Shown piece after piece: positions 8,900-16,910 of a stretch of 64,000 nucleotides of DNA (its first letter is position 1; each line of letters starts with the position of its first letter). A program made the translations under genes and the position numbers. The DNA is taken from positions 372,001 through 436,000 of the forward strand of contig JBJXHN010000004.1 in NCBI GenBank assembly GCA_046233135.1. The letters run 5' to 3'. Below the pieces are notes generated by a model. That model did no database searches. It was given only the letters and a program-made list of their open reading frames with translations, and had not been told where the DNA came from. The DNA comes from JBJXHN01 sp046233135 (GTDB lineage: Bacteria > Pseudomonadota > Alphaproteobacteria > Rhodospirillales > Rhodospirillaceae).

Positions 8900-8983
8900 C
8901 GGCGGAAACCTCCGGCTTCGACGGAAACAGGGCAGGGCCGGCCCGGACACCGCCGGGCGGGACCCCCGTGATACCCGATCCAA

Positions 8984-9044
8984 CCGACCGGAGCAACGCG
9001 AGCGGTGCTCCTCTGCCCGACCGGAGCAACGCGAGCGGTGCTCC
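8984..9044. repeat. Two direct copies of a 28-bp palindromic element
   Basis: Copies at 8984-9011 and 9017-9044 are identical. Each contains GGAGCA and TGCTCC as inverted arms around ACGCGAGCGG, so each can form a hairpin. They lie between the divergent lipoprotein gene and thrB. Confidence 0.85.
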
Positions 9045-9191
9045 CCTGCGGCCGGCGCCTGCGGATCCACAATCCCACCCTCTCAAAAACCCCATTCACC
9101 GTTCCCACCGCGTGCCGGACCTGCTAGACCATCGAAAGCGCGCGGCGCATTCTTCTTTTTGTCACGAACCCCTTCCCGACCAGGATCCCCC

Positions 9192-10160
9192 ATGGCCGTC
9201 TACACCGACGTTTCCGACGAAGACCTGGAGGCCTTCCTGGCCGAATATTCCATCGGCCGGCTACGGGCCTGCAAGGGCATCGCCGAGGGGGTGGAGAACT
9301 CCAACTTCCTGCTGCTCACCGACCAGGGAAGCTGGATCCTCACCCTCTATGAACGCCGGGTCGATCCCGATGATCTGCCCTTCTTCCTCGGCCTGCTCGA
9401 TCACCTGTACGATAAGGGCATCCCCTGTCCGGAGCCGGTGGCCGGGACCGACGGTGTGGTGCTGCGCCGGCTGGCCGGGCGGCCGGCGGCCATCGTGACC
9501 TTCCTGGACGGTGCCTGGCCCCGCCGCCTGACCGTGTCCCATTGCAGCCAGCTCGGCGAGGCCCTGGCCCGCCTGCATCTCGCCGGGCAGGACTATGGCC
9601 GGACCCGGGCGAACGCGCTGGGGGTTGGCGGCTGGCGGCCCCTGTTTGCCCAGGCTGAAGACGGCGCGGACGGCGTCATGGCCGGCCTGCGCGCCCTGCT
9701 GACCGCCGAGCTGGACCATCTGGAAGCCGCCTGGCCCACCGACCTGCCGCGCGGGGTGATCCATGCGGACCTGTTCCCCGACAATGTCTTCTTCCTGAAA
9801 GACCGGCTGTCCGGGCTGATCGATTTCTATTTCGCCTGCAATGATTTCCTGGCCTATGACCTGGCCGTCTGCCTGAACGCCTGGTGCTTCGAAGGCGAGC
9901 GGGAGTTCAACACCACCAAGGCCCGCGCCCTGCTGACCGGCTACGAGCGGGTGCGTCCCTTGACGCCCCGGGAATTCGCCGCCCTGCCGCTGCTGGCCCG
10001 GGGGGCGTCCATGCGTTTCCTGCTGACCCGCCTTTATGACTGGCTGAATACCCCGTCGGGGGCCCTGGTGAAGCCGAAGGACCCGCTGGAATACCTGGGC
10101 AAGCTGCGCTTCCATCAGGCGGTGACAGGCCCCGGCGCCTATGGTCTGGCGCGGGCATGA
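9192..10160 (+). CDS. thrB: Homoserine kinase, ThrB type II (aminoglycoside phosphotransferase fold)
   Basis: A 322-residue kinase that phosphorylates L-homoserine in threonine synthesis. It is the alphaproteobacterial type, not the GHMP kinase of E. coli. Evidence: the N-terminal ENSNFLLLTDQGSWILTLYE nucleotide-binding region, the catalytic loop GVIHADLFPDN (H191, D193, N198) and the metal-binding LIDFYFA. The ATG at 9192 fits the usual ThrB start MAVYT.VSD. The stop overlaps the rnhA start by 4 bases, the common thrB-rnhA coupling in alphaproteobacteria. Confidence 0.92.
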   Translation: MAVYTDVSDEDLEAFLAEYSIGRLRACKGIAEGVENSNFLLLTDQGSWILTLYERRVDPDDLPFFLGLLDHLYDKGIPCPEPVAGTDGVVLRRLAGRPAAIVTFLDGAWPRRLTVSHCSQLGEALARLHLAGQDYGRTRANALGVGGWRPLFAQAEDGADGVMAGLRALLTAELDHLEAAWPTDLPRGVIHADLFPDNVFFLKDRLSGLIDFYFACNDFLAYDLAVCLNAWCFEGEREFNTTKARALLTGYERVRPLTPREFAALPLLARGASMRFLLTRLYDWLNTPSGALVKPKDPLEYLGKLRFHQAVTGPGAYGLARA

Positions 10161-10636
10161 GCGAAATGGTGGAGATGTTTACCGACGGCGCCTGTTCCGG
10201 CAATCCGGGACCCGGGGGCTGGGGCGTGCTGATGCGCTGGAAGGGTCAGGAAAAGGAACTGTGGGGCGGCGAGCCGGAAACCACCAACAACCGCATGGAA
10301 CTGCTGGCGGTGATTCGTGGCCTTGAGGCCCTGAAGCGGCCGGTGGCGGTGACGGTCCACACCGACAGCCGCTATGTCCATGACGGCATCACCGGCTGGA
10401 TCTACGGCTGGAAGCGCAACGGCTGGAAGACGGCGGCGAAAAAGCCGGTGAAGAACGTCGACCTGTGGCAGCGCCTGGATGCCGCGCTGGGCGACCACGA
10501 GATCTCGTGGCAATGGGTCAAAGGCCACGCCGGCCACGAGGAAAACGAACGCGCCGACGCCCTGGCCCGCAAGGGCATCACCAGTTCGAGCGACGACCCG
10601 GAGCAAGGCCCGGAGCAAGGCCCGGAGCAAGAATAG
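10157..10636 (+). CDS. rnhA: Ribonuclease HI
   Basis: A 159-residue RNase HI that cleaves the RNA strand of RNA:DNA hybrids. All four catalytic acids are present at E. coli numbering: D10 (FTDGACSGNPG), E48 (NNRMELLAV), D70 (HTDSRYV) and D134 (ERADALAR), plus H124 in VKGHAGH. The W-rich handle (IYGWKRNGWKT) is intact. The last ~12 residues are a repeat (PEQGPEQGPEQE) coded by a 12-bp tandem repeat and are not part of the fold. Confidence 0.95.
   Translation: MSEMVEMFTDGACSGNPGPGGWGVLMRWKGQEKELWGGEPETTNNRMELLAVIRGLEALKRPVAVTVHTDSRYVHDGITGWIYGWKRNGWKTAAKKPVKNVDLWQRLDAALGDHEISWQWVKGHAGHEENERADALARKGITSSSDDPEQGPEQGPEQE
10597..10632 (+). repeat. Three 12-bp tandem repeats in the rnhA 3' end
   Basis: CCCGGAGCAAGG at 10597-10608 and 10609-10620, then CCCGGAGCAAGA at 10621-10632, directly before the TAG stop. 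In frame they add PEQG units to RNase HI. Confidence 0.9.
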
Positions 10637-10642
10637 AGAACC

Positions 10643-10906
10643 ATGGAGGCATCGGACCCGGACCGGCCACGCTGGCTCTATCGCTTCGAGAATTACAGCC
10701 GCGCGTTCCAGCGGCTGCGCAAAGCCGTGGAGTTGCTGGAAGAGCGGGATCTGACAGCCCTGGATGCGCGCAACAAGATGGCGCACACTTATAACCTCGA
10801 AGCGTTCGAGGCCGTCGTGGCCGGTATCCGTGGCCGATATTTCGGATTGCTGGATGACCTGCACATGATGCTTCTGGAGAAACAGGCGTCCTCGGGAGGG
10901 CTCTGA
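10643..10906 (+). pseudogene. HI0074-type HEPN nucleotidyltransferase partner, internally deleted
   Basis: An 87-residue reading frame that starts like an HI0074-family substrate-binding/HEPN protein (WLYRFENYSRAFQRLRKAVE, then LLEERDLTAL) and then jumps directly to the late motif DARNKMAHTYN. The family normally has about 50 residues between these points (the GLIQ.FE..ELAWK region), and full proteins are about 130-140 residues. The HEPN R-x4-H motif is retained (RNKMAH). I read this as an in-frame internal deletion, so probably non-functional; a genuinely short variant is the alternative. The next 200 bases carry traces of the matching nucleotidyltransferase. Confidence 0.55.
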
Positions 10907-10909
10907 TCG

Positions 10910-11109
10910 ATGCGGGCCGAGCCGGCTGATACCGGTCCATGGCATGGACTGTCGGATACGGCCCTGGCAATTCTCAGGGACACCCTTCGTCCATTCTCTG
11001 CTTCAGTGACGTCGGCCGGGCTTACGACCACCTCAGCCGCCCGTTGCTGAAAGCGCATATCGACGCAGTTGTGCAGCCGCTGTTTCGGCAAGAAGACCTG
11101 GAGGCGTAA
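10910..11109 (+). pseudogene. Remnant of an HI0073-type MNT nucleotidyltransferase
   Basis: From the ATG at 10910, four bases after the HEPN stop, the frame gives ..WHGLSDTALAILRDTLRPFS, which matches the N-terminus of minimal nucleotidyltransferases paired with HI0074, then meets a stop at 11048-11050. A second frame continues to a TAA at 11107-11109 as HLSRPLLKAHIDAVVQPLFR, resembling the family's C-terminal LxxHIxxVGxxxYxR ending. The catalytic GSRARG...D.D region is missing. This is best explained as a deletion plus frameshift. Low sequence complexity limits certainty. Confidence 0.45.
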
Positions 11110-11137
11110 ACCCGCCCCCGGGCCTCTCGCGAAAGAC

Positions 11138-11617
11138 TTACAGGTTTTCAAGCACGTGTTCGGCGCTGGAGACTTCGAAGGCGCCGCCTTCTTCCACGAA
11201 CAGGTGGGTCACCACGCCGTCGCGGGCGATCAGGGCGAAGCGCTGGCTACGCATCCCCAGGCCCTTGGCGGTCAGGTCCAGGGTCAGCCCCAGCGCGGCG
11301 GCATAGGTGCCGCTGCCGTCGGCCAGCATCTCGACCTTGTCGCCGGCGCCGGCGCTCTTGCCCCAGGCATCCATCACGAACACGTCGTTCACCGCGACGC
11401 AGGCCACCTTGTCCACCCCCTTGCCGGCCAGGGATTCGGCCTGCTCGATGTAACCCGGCAGGTGGCGGGCGGAGCAGGTGGGGGTGAAGGCGCCGGGCAC
11501 CGCGAACAGAACCACCAGGCCCTTGCCCAGGTGCTCGGCCGCGTCCACCGGCGTCGGGCCGGACTCGGTCATGGTGAGAAGGGTGCCGGACGGAAGGCGG
11601 TCGCCCACTGCGATCAT
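11138..11617 (-). CDS. Prx5-type peroxiredoxin
   Basis: A 159-residue thiol peroxidase. The motif PGAFTPTCSARHLPGY places the peroxidatic cysteine at C48; C73 lies in VACVAVNDVFVMDAWG, as in PRDX5/AhpC-TSA type 5 enzymes, which reduce H2O2 and alkyl hydroperoxides. The ATG at 11617 has AGGAG upstream on the minus strand and there is no signal peptide, so it is cytoplasmic. It lies 53 bases downstream of the DsbD-like gene in the same orientation, so they may be co-transcribed. Confidence 0.92.
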   Translation of the reverse strand: MIAVGDRLPSGTLLTMTESGPTPVDAAEHLGKGLVVLFAVPGAFTPTCSARHLPGYIEQAESLAGKGVDKVACVAVNDVFVMDAWGKSAGAGDKVEMLADGSGTYAAALGLTLDLTAKGLGMRSQRFALIARDGVVTHLFVEEGGAFEVSSAEHVLENL

Positions 11618-11670
11618 GATTCGGAACTCCTGATGAGGTTTGAGATACCCGATCCCCATATGGGAGAGGC

Positions 11671-13893
11671 TTATTCCGGTTGCGAGGCGGCCGCCTGACT
11701 TTCTCCCGCAGTCCGTGCCGCGCCCGATGCCCGGGCCACCGCTTCGGTCACCCTGCTGCTGGTCAGCAGTTCGGGCAGCACCACGCCCTCGGGCGCGGCG
11801 GGGCCGTAGACCGCGTTGAAGGGAATGCCGAAGCGGCCGAAGGAGGCCAGATAGCCGGCGATCTCGTCGTTCGGCCGGGTCCAGTCGGCCCGCATCGGCA
11901 CCACCGAGCCCTCCGGCCCCAGCAGGTCCGCCACCGGGGCGCGGGTCAGCACGGTGGCCTTGTTCACCTGGCAGGTCACGCACCAGTCGGCGGTCACGTC
12001 CACCAGCACCGTTTCCCCCGCCGCCACCCGGGCGGCCAGGGCGGCCTGATCGAAGGGCTGCCAGGTGATGGCGCCTTCGGTCACTGTCATGGGGCGTTCC
12101 GCGCCGTCGCCCGCCGCAGCAGGGTCATGCAGCAGGCCGGGCAGGGCAAAGGCACCGGCGCCCAGGGCCAGGGCGATGCTGGTGAACTGGGGGCGGTGGC
12201 TGTCCAGCCGCCAGGCCAGGCCCAGGATGGCCAGCAGGGCCACCATGGTCAGCCCGACAGCTGCGGCGGCCGGGCCGCCCACCTGATTGGTCAGAACCGT
12301 TAGCAGCCACACCGCCGTGCCGGCCAGGGCCAGCCCCAGCACCATCTTCAGCCGGATCATCCAGGCGCCGGGGCGGGGCAGGCGGGTGGCCAGGGACGGC
12401 GCTGCGGCGACCGCCAGATAAGGCAGGGCCATCCCCACCCCAAGGGCGGCGAAGATCCCCAGGGTGTCGGTCGTCGATCCGGCCAGGGCGAAGCCCACGG
12501 CCGTGCCGAGGAAGGGGGCGGAACAGGGAGTGGCCAGCAGGGTGGCAAAGGCGCCGGTGACGAAATGGCCGGCCAGGCCGCCATGGTTCCCGCCGCCGCG
12601 TCCGCCCAGGCCGCCGAACAGGCTGGGCAGCGGGATGTCGAACAGGCCCCAGAGGTTGGCGGCGAACAGGGTCAGCAGCACCACCATGAACACCAGGAAC
12701 AGGGGCTGCTGGAACTGGATGCCCCAGCCCACCGCCGCTCCGGCCGCCTTCAGCCCCACCGCCAGCCCGGCAAGCGCCAGGAAGGACGCGAGGATGCCGG
12801 CGCTGGTGGCGAGAAAGGCGAAGCGCGCCCGGCGCGGGCTGCCGCCGCCGTGGCCCACCAGCCCCAGCACCTTCAGCGACAGCACCGGCAGCACGCAGGG
12901 CATCAGGTTGAGGATCAGCCCCCCCAGCAGCGCAATGCCGAGCATCGCGGGCAGAGAGCCCCCGGTCGCCGCAGAGGGTGCCCCGGCACCACTTGTCGCC
13001 GCCACCGGCCCGGCGGAGGCGACAGCGGCGGTGGTGTTCACCGGGATTTCCACGCCGCGATCCGGGCCGGCGGTGACCAGGGCCAGCAGATCCTGTCCCA
13101 CCAGATCGGCGGGGCCGTCGCCACTCAGGGTCTCGGCCCGGGCGCGCAGCACCGCATGGCGGCCGTCGTCGGACAGGGTGACGGCCGGGGCGGCAAAGCG
13201 CAGGCCCGACGGCGCTTCAAGGACCAGATCGGTGGGGTGGGTGATAGGCGGTTCGGCAGAGACGGCAACGCGGACCACGCCGCCCTCTTCGATCACCGCC
13301 TCGTCGACCGTCAGACCGTGGCTTTCCCCTGTTGCCGGCACCCGCGATTCCCACTGGCTGATCAGATGGGCCGACGGAGCGGGCGACAGCGGGCCGGGCG
13401 GCAGGGCCAGCGAGAAGCTGGCCTGATCGGGCACGCAGATGTCCGAACAGATCAGGTAGTCCACCGTGGCCCGCAGCAGCAGCGGATCGCCAGGGCGGAC
13501 AAGGGTGGCGTCGATGGGCAGCAGGACGGCGTGCTTGTAGCCGACGGTCTCGATCCCCAGCACGGAAAAGCGTTCGGGCACCGGCCAGCGGAAGGCGGCA
13601 TCGGCCAGGTTGGTCGATCCCGTCCAGTCGATTTCCGGTGGAAAACCGGCGTCGCCGGGGCTGCGCCAATAGATCTTCCAGTCGTCCTTCAGCTCCACTT
13701 CCAGCCCCAGGCGCAGGGTCTCGGCCTTGCCCACCGCCGCCGAGGCGCTGACCAGCCGCATCCGCGAATGGCCCTTGTCCACCCAGGCCGACGCGCCGGG
13801 GTCGGGCAGCTGGGCATGCGCGACGGAGACACGGCCCGCCGCCATCAGCAGGGCGAAGAGAAGCAGGGAGGCGAGAACCGGGATGATGCGCAC
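11671..13893 (-). CDS. DsbD/ScsB-family thiol:disulfide interchange protein
   Basis: A 740-residue inner-membrane reductant conduit. Layout: signal peptide (residues 1-27, ending AHA), a periplasmic N-terminal domain with a redox pair CSDIC, a membrane domain of about eight helices with the DsbD cysteines in MPCVLPVLSLK and ATPCSAPFLG, and a C-terminal thioredoxin-like domain with ADWCVTCQ (C638, C641). It moves electrons from cytoplasmic thioredoxin to periplasmic targets. The start is GTG at 13893 with an AGAGGA upstream. The large N-terminal domain is closer to ScsB-type than to E. coli DsbD. Confidence 0.9.
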   Translation of the reverse strand: MRIIPVLASLLLFALLMAAGRVSVAHAQLPDPGASAWVDKGHSRMRLVSASAAVGKAETLRLGLEVELKDDWKIYWRSPGDAGFPPEIDWTGSTNLADAAFRWPVPERFSVLGIETVGYKHAVLLPIDATLVRPGDPLLLRATVDYLICSDICVPDQASFSLALPPGPLSPAPSAHLISQWESRVPATGESHGLTVDEAVIEEGGVVRVAVSAEPPITHPTDLVLEAPSGLRFAAPAVTLSDDGRHAVLRARAETLSGDGPADLVGQDLLALVTAGPDRGVEIPVNTTAAVASAGPVAATSGAGAPSAATGGSLPAMLGIALLGGLILNLMPCVLPVLSLKVLGLVGHGGGSPRRARFAFLATSAGILASFLALAGLAVGLKAAGAAVGWGIQFQQPLFLVFMVVLLTLFAANLWGLFDIPLPSLFGGLGGRGGGNHGGLAGHFVTGAFATLLATPCSAPFLGTAVGFALAGSTTDTLGIFAALGVGMALPYLAVAAAPSLATRLPRPGAWMIRLKMVLGLALAGTAVWLLTVLTNQVGGPAAAAVGLTMVALLAILGLAWRLDSHRPQFTSIALALGAGAFALPGLLHDPAAAGDGAERPMTVTEGAITWQPFDQAALAARVAAGETVLVDVTADWCVTCQVNKATVLTRAPVADLLGPEGSVVPMRADWTRPNDEIAGYLASFGRFGIPFNAVYGPAAPEGVVLPELLTSSRVTEAVARASGAARTAGESQAAASQPE

Positions 13894-14265
13894 CGCTGGC
13901 GGTTTCCTCTGGTGAAAGAGAGCCGGGGGCGGAGCTGCATGCCGCAGCCGGATCCGCCCGTTTCAGTGTTCCCCCCAATCACGGCTGTACCGTGGCCGGC
14001 ACGGGGGGATCAAGCAAAACTCTTTTCCGGGGCAATCACATGTGTGCGATTGCCCCGGAATTTGATGCGGACCCTCGGTTGCCGGGCGCCGCCTTGCGGC
14101 TTGGCTTCGCTCCGCTGCGCTGCGTGGGGCCTCAGCGATCCCGTTCGCCAGCGGCGAAACCGCCTCCGTTCGCGCGCGGCGAACGTGTTCTCTTTTGCTA
14201 TCACGGGAAGGGGATGAAGCATGATATGGCTTGTTGCCTCCCTCCCTTCTGCCTATGTAGCAGGT
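13894..14265. other. Divergent intergenic region rich in inverted repeats
   Basis: 372 bases between the divergent dsbD-like and yqgE genes. It must hold both promoters. Apart from the long palindrome listed separately, 14100-14200 contains smaller GC-rich palindromes such as GTTCGC..GCGAAC. No reading frame or RNA gene is recognisable. Confidence 0.5.
14025..14060. promoter_or_regulatory. 13-bp perfect inverted repeat
   Basis: TTCCGGGGCAATC at 14025-14037 is mirrored exactly by GATTGCCCCGGAA at 14048-14060, with a 10-base centre. No T tract on either side argues against a terminator. It could be an operator for dsbD or yqgE, or an RNA hairpin; role unknown. Confidence 0.6.
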
Positions 14266-14844
14266 ATGAGCAGCAAGACGCAAAAACACGAAGGATATCT
14301 GACCGGCCACTGCCTCGTGGCGATGCCGGGCATGGGTGACCCCCGGTTCGAGGGCACCGTTATCTATATGTGTGCCCATTCTGCCGAGGGGGCCATGGGG
14401 TTGGTGATCAACCGCTCTCTCGACGAAATCACCTTCCCCGACATTGTCGACCAGCTGGGCATTCAGCCCACGCCGCTGTGCGACCAGATTCGCGTGCAGT
14501 TCGGTGGTCCGGTGGAAACCGGCCGGGGCTTCGTCTTGCATACCCGCGACTATTTCAACGAGGGCACCATGGAGGTCACCGACCAGATCGGCCTGACCGC
14601 CACCCTGGAGGTGCTGCGCGCCATCGCCAACGGCGACGGCCCCCACCGGGTAATCATGGCCCTGGGCTACGCCGGCTGGAGCGCCGGCCAGCTGGACGGA
14701 GAGCTGAAGAACAACGTCTGGCTCAACGTTCCTGCCGATCCCGAGCTGATCTTCGATCTGTCCCTGGAAAGCAAGTATACCGCCGCCATGGAACGCATCG
14801 GCATCGATCCCCGCCTGCTGAACGAAAACGCCGGCCACGCGTGA
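14266..14844 (+). CDS. yqgE: YqgE/AlgH family protein (DUF179)
   Basis: A 192-residue cytoplasmic protein of the UPF0301/DUF179 family. Recognised from LTGHCLVAMPGMGDPRFEGT, then MGLVINRSL, QFGGPVETGRGFVLHT, ALGYAGWSAGQLDGEL and NVWLNVPAD. The biochemical role of the family is not settled; AlgH was first described as an alginate regulator. The ATG at 14266 fits the usual start; an ATG at 14221 would add 15 hydrophobic residues not seen in the family. Confidence 0.88.
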   Translation: MSSKTQKHEGYLTGHCLVAMPGMGDPRFEGTVIYMCAHSAEGAMGLVINRSLDEITFPDIVDQLGIQPTPLCDQIRVQFGGPVETGRGFVLHTRDYFNEGTMEVTDQIGLTATLEVLRAIANGDGPHRVIMALGYAGWSAGQLDGELKNNVWLNVPADPELIFDLSLESKYTAAMERIGIDPRLLNENAGHA

Positions 14845-14941
14845 GTCTTTGCGGCCCTCAGGCGCCGGGCGCCCCTATGCGGCGGCGCTGCGCTGCGCGG
14901 TAACGCTTGAGCCGGGCGCCGGCCTGCGATAGGTCTGGAAC

Positions 14942-16567
14942 ATGTCCGACCCCGACGCCCCCAGCAATGTTCCCGAATTTTCGGTCTCCGAGCTTTCCGG
15001 TGCCCTGAAGCGCACCGTCGAGGGCGCGTTCCCGCGCGTGCGGGTGCGCGGCGAGATCAGCCAGCCAAAGGTGGCCGGTTCCGGCCACTGCTATCTGCGC
15101 CTGAAAGACGACACCGCCGTGATCGACGGTATCGTCTGGCGCAATGCCATGGCCCGGCTGGAGATCCGCCCGGAAGAGGGGCTGGAGGTCATCGCCACCG
15201 GCCGGCTGACCACCTATCCCGGCCGCTCCAGCTACCAGATCGTGATCGAAACCATGTCCCTGGCGGGCGAAGGCGCCCTGCTGAAGATGCTGGAAGAGCG
15301 CCGCCGCCGTCTCGCCGCCGAGGGGCTGTTCGACGTCGAGCGCAAACGCCGCCCGCCCTTCCTGCCCGCCGTCATCGGCGTGGTCACCTCGCCCACCGGG
15401 GCGGTGATCCGCGATATCCTGCACCGCATCGCCGATCGCTTCCCCCGCACCGTGCTGCTGTGGCCGGTGGCGGTGCAAGGGCAGGGCGCGGCCGAGCAGG
15501 TGGCTGCCGCCATCGCCGGCTTCAACGCCCTGACCCCCGCCGGCCCGGTGCCCCGGCCCGATGTGCTGATCGTCGCACGCGGCGGCGGCAGCCTGGACGA
15601 CCTGATGGCTTTCAATGAAGAGGCGGTGGTCCGCGCCGCCGCCGGCAGCGCCATCCCCCTGATCTCTGCCGTCGGGCACGAAACCGACACCACTCTGATC
15701 GATCTGGCCGCCGACCTGCGCGCGCCCACACCCACGGGTGCGGCCGAAATGGCCGTGCCCGTGCGCCTGGATCTCGCGGCCCGCCTGCACACCCTGGCCG
15801 GCCGTCTGGACGGCGCCATCCTGCGTGGCATCGACGAGCGGCGGATGCGGGTCGAGGGCCTGGGACGCGGCCTGCCCGACCTGTCCCGTCTGGTTGACGA
15901 GGCGACCCAGCGGCTGGACGACCGGGCGGAGCGTCTGGCCGCCGCGCCCATGCGCCTGCTCGATCACCGGGCCACGGCGCTGGCCCAGACCGCCGCCCGG
16001 CTGCGCAGCCCACGCGATACCCTGGACCTGCGGGCCGCCGATCTCGCCCGCGCCGGCCAGGCTCTGCACAGCCTCGGCCGCCGGCATCTGGACGAGGCCG
16101 GGCGTGCGCTGGCCCAGGTCACCGGACGGCTGCGGCCGGACCGTATCGCCGCCCAGGCCGATGGCGGCATCCGTGCCCTGACGGCTCTGTCCGACCGCCT
16201 GGATCTGGCGGCGGAGCGGGGGCTGAAGGAGCAGGACAAAGCCATCGACGTGCTGCACCAGCGGCTGGAAAGCGTCTCCTATCTCGGCGTGCTGAAGCGG
16301 GGATACGCCGTACTGCGCGACGCCGGGGGGCGGGTGGTCAGCGATGCCGCCGGCCTGGGAGCGGGCAAGTCCCTGGCGGTCGAATTGCGCGACGGTACCG
16401 TCGCCGTCACCGTCGGGGACGGAAGCGCTCCGGCCGCCGAGTCGCCCCCCGCGGACCCCGAACAGCCCCCCGCAGGCCCCGGATCGGCCACCGCCGCCAA
16501 ACCGGCGAAGGCCTCCCGCTCCCGTCGACTCGACAAGCGACAGGGGGATCTGCTCGACGGTTTGTGA
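14942..16567 (+). CDS. xseA: Exodeoxyribonuclease VII large subunit
   Basis: A 541-residue protein, the catalytic subunit of exonuclease VII, which degrades single-stranded DNA from both ends. An N-terminal OB fold (FSVSELSGALKRTVEGAFPR, VRVRGEISQPK), the conserved VVTSPTGAVIRDILHRI and PRPDVLIVARGGGSLDDLMAFNEE..SAVGHETD blocks, then a long coiled-coil-like region, and a C-terminal GYAVLRD segment. The last ~55 residues are a Pro/Ala-rich tail ending in a basic RSRRLDKRQGDLL, making it longer than the E. coli protein (456). No xseB lies adjacent. Confidence 0.95.
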   Translation: MSDPDAPSNVPEFSVSELSGALKRTVEGAFPRVRVRGEISQPKVAGSGHCYLRLKDDTAVIDGIVWRNAMARLEIRPEEGLEVIATGRLTTYPGRSSYQIVIETMSLAGEGALLKMLEERRRRLAAEGLFDVERKRRPPFLPAVIGVVTSPTGAVIRDILHRIADRFPRTVLLWPVAVQGQGAAEQVAAAIAGFNALTPAGPVPRPDVLIVARGGGSLDDLMAFNEEAVVRAAAGSAIPLISAVGHETDTTLIDLAADLRAPTPTGAAEMAVPVRLDLAARLHTLAGRLDGAILRGIDERRMRVEGLGRGLPDLSRLVDEATQRLDDRAERLAAAPMRLLDHRATALAQTAARLRSPRDTLDLRAADLARAGQALHSLGRRHLDEAGRALAQVTGRLRPDRIAAQADGGIRALTALSDRLDLAAERGLKEQDKAIDVLHQRLESVSYLGVLKRGYAVLRDAGGRVVSDAAGLGAGKSLAVELRDGTVAVTVGDGSAPAAESPPADPEQPPAGPGSATAAKPAKASRSRRLDKRQGDLLDGL

Positions 16568-16910
16568 CCGAGAGTTGCGAATCGACGACGACGATGGACG
16601 CCAGGGGCGATCATTGCTGGCTGTGGCCGGTCATGAGGACGACCAAAAACGGTTACAATTTTGCAATCATTTACGGCGAATACCCAATACTACCTCCTTG
16701 CATACCTCCTTTGCGCCGGGGTGGTATTCCCACAAATATGAAGCTGATATAGTCCCTTCGTAGGGGAAGACGCGCATTATTGTCTGGAACAACGGAAAGA
16801 CCGGTCTCGCTCGGAGAGGGAGAGCCGGGGGATAGCTTGTTTCCGAAAAGAATAAAATGCCGGGCGCGCGGGACCCCTTTGCTCAGGGGATCAGGATAAG
16901 GACGAGCTCA
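16568..16910 (+). other. Leader region upstream of the first chemoreceptor gene
   Basis: 343 bases with lower GC than the flanks, holding the promoter and leader of the chemoreceptor at 16911. I see no conserved riboswitch, sigma-28 or sigma-54 box that I can defend, and no gene. Confidence 0.4.

Noticed and set aside
16568..16910. Possible riboswitch in the leader of chemoreceptor copy 1
   Set aside because: No conserved core of any riboswitch class could be matched by eye.
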